A program made the translations under genes and the position numbers. From Pseudomonadota bacterium (lineage in GTDB: Bacteria > Desulfobacterota > BSN033 > G020346125), in contig DAOVIU010000081.1 of the NCBI GenBank assembly GCA_030673585.1, positions 1 to 6,177 of the forward strand: a stretch of DNA of 6,177 bases, read 5' to 3'. This document shows positions 5,341 to 6,177 of this stretch, piece by piece. Numbering within the stretch: position 1 is the first letter of the stretch; every line of letters starts with the position of its first letter. Below the pieces are notes generated by a model, which was given only the letters and a program-made list of their open reading frames with translations, did no database searches and had not been told where the DNA came from.

Positions 5341-6132
5341 ATGGAGCTGAATGAAGTTGTCGTTACCAAGGCAATTATCGAGCGTTTCACGAGGAAACTG
5401 AAGGAGAACCTCGATCTGGATGTAGCCGTGGTTGGAGGAGGCCCTTCCGGCCTCGTGGCATCCTACTATTTGGCAAAGGCGGGGTTCAAGGTCGCCATCT
5501 TTGAGAGAAAGCTGAGCATTGGAGGGGGAATGTGGGGCGGAGGGATGATGTTCAATGAAGTGGTGGTCCAGGAGGAGGGGAAACGAATCCTGGACGAATT
5601 CGCCATCCGAACCGAGCCCTATGAGAATGGCTACTATACCGCCGATTCGATAGAGGCCACTACTACCATCGGCTCCCATACTACCAAAGCCGGGGTCACC
5701 ATATTCAACCTCATCAGCGCTGAGGACGTGGTGGTGCGGGAAAATCGCGTAACGGGCCTGGTCTTGAACTGGACCGCCGTGGAAATGGCCAATCTGCACG
5801 TCGACCCCCTCGCCATTCGATCCAAGTATGTCATCGACGCCACGGGGCACGCCACTGAGGTGGTAGCCATCATCCAGCGGAAGATGGGCGCCCCGCTTTT
5901 CACCGAAACGGGGAAGGTCCTGGGCGAGAAATCCCTCTGGGCGGAGGCCGCGGAAAGGGATATCCTGGATAACACCAAGGAGGCGTTTCCAGGGGTTTTC
6001 GTGGCGGGGATGGCTGCCAATGCTACCTTCGGTTCATATCGAATGGGCCCCATCTTCGGGGGAATGCTGCTTTCAGGAGAGAGGGTCGCCGAGCTCTTGG
6101 TCGAAAGGCTCCGCCAGGGAGGAGAACGATAG
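5341..6132 (+). CDS. thi4: Thi4-family thiamine thiazole synthase, His-type (sulfide-dependent)
   Basis: A complete 263-residue Thi4 protein, of normal length for the bacterial/archaeal family. Thi4 makes the ADP-bound thiazole precursor of thiamine from NAD, glycine and a sulfur source, with iron, in the cytosol. The dinucleotide-binding Rossmann motif VVGGGPSG is at about 30-37, its acidic strand end (FER) at 54-56, the family signature [12 protein letters not shown] at 61-72, and the C-terminal [20 protein letters not shown] at 218-237. At the place where yeast Thi4 carries the sulfur-donating Cys (Cys-x-Asp-Pro) this protein has His153 in HVDP (153-156). That pattern is known in archaeal and some bacterial Thi4 enzymes that use free sulfide catalytically rather than sacrificing their own Cys. 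An ATG at 5335 would add two residues, but its ribosome binding site is too close. The gene follows a TPP riboswitch and shares one base with the downstream thiD-like gene. Older annotations may call such proteins ribulose-1,5-bisphosphate synthetase. Confidence 0.95.
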   Translation: MELNEVVVTKAIIERFTRKLKENLDLDVAVVGGGPSGLVASYYLAKAGFKVAIFERKLSIGGGMWGGGMMFNEVVVQEEGKRILDEFAIRTEPYENGYYTADSIEATTTIGSHTTKAGVTIFNLISAEDVVVRENRVTGLVLNWTAVEMANLHVDPLAIRSKYVIDATGHATEVVAIIQRKMGAPLFTETGKVLGEKSLWAEAAERDILDNTKEAFPGVFVAGMAANATFGSYRMGPIFGGMLLSGERVAELLVERLRQGGER

Positions 6133-6177
6133 TGAAGAGGGTACTAACCATCGCCGGATCGGATTCCGGAGGGGGCG
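6132..6177 (+). CDS. thiD: ThiD-like hydroxymethylpyrimidine (phosphate) kinase, 5' end only
   Basis: Only 15 codons are visible before the window ends. The GTG start at 6132 shares its first base with the TAG stop of thi4 and has GGGAGGAG (6118-6125) about 6 nt upstream. The encoded start, [15 protein letters not shown], matches the N-terminal substrate-binding motif of HMP/HMP-P kinases (LTIAGSD followed by a Gly-rich stretch). ThiD phosphorylates the pyrimidine moiety that is joined to the thiazole in thiamine synthesis, so its place after thi4 under the TPP riboswitch makes sense. Whether it is ThiD alone or a ThiD fusion (for example to ThiE or ThiN) cannot be seen. Confidence 0.85.
   Translation, partial: MKRVLTIAGSDSGGG

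Noticed and set aside
5311..5850. Minus-strand open frame of 179 codons opposite thi4
   Set aside because: It crosses the terminator and lies antisense to a complete Thi4 gene, with no recognisable domain.

Overview
The window holds two divergent transcription units separated by an AT-rich regulatory region of about 480 bp. Three features fit an anaerobic or sulfide-exposed, Gram-negative-type bacterium, possibly of the Desulfobacterota/deltaproteobacterial kind: a sigma-54-type promoter, a MoxR/Bat locus, and a thiazole synthase with His at the sulfur-donor position. This assignment is inference and of low confidence.

Minus strand, positions 1-4859: a tightly packed six-gene MoxR/Bat (Bacteroides-aerotolerance-like) operon read right to left. 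It encodes a MoxR AAA+ ATPase, a DUF58 protein with a degenerate VWA site, a single-span envelope protein that looks like a shortened BatD, a membrane VWA protein (BatA-like), a membrane-anchored TPR protein, and a second membrane VWA protein (BatB-like) cut by the window's left edge. Neighbouring genes overlap by 4 bp, abut, or are 6-11 bp apart, so they are probably co-transcribed and partly translationally coupled. By family knowledge, MoxR ATPases work with VWA proteins as chaperone-like partners. The DUF58 protein is predicted to be cytosolic, while the VWA, TPR and BatD-like proteins would form a membrane complex.

Intergenic region, 4860-5340: just upstream of moxR, on the minus strand, lies a near-consensus -24/-12 (sigma-54) element, TTGGCATG-N4-TTGCA. 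Several inverted repeats lie upstream of it, so the Bat operon may be under enhancer-activated control. On the plus strand there is a sigma-70-type promoter (TTGACA-N17-TAACAT) with an inverted repeat over its -35 box. It is followed by a clear TPP riboswitch and a strong intrinsic terminator, so thiamine genes downstream would be switched off by thiamine pyrophosphate through premature termination.

Plus strand, 5341-6177: a complete Thi4-family thiazole synthase gene overlaps by one base the start of a thiD-like gene, which runs off the right edge. Together these would supply the thiazole half and the phosphorylated pyrimidine half of thiamine.

The main points for a second look are the sigma-54 element on the Bat operon, a 9-bp complementarity between the riboswitch P3 arm and the terminator loop (a candidate antiterminator), the His-type Thi4, and the VWA-TPR-VWA gene order. 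I see no mobile element, CRISPR array, tRNA or rRNA.
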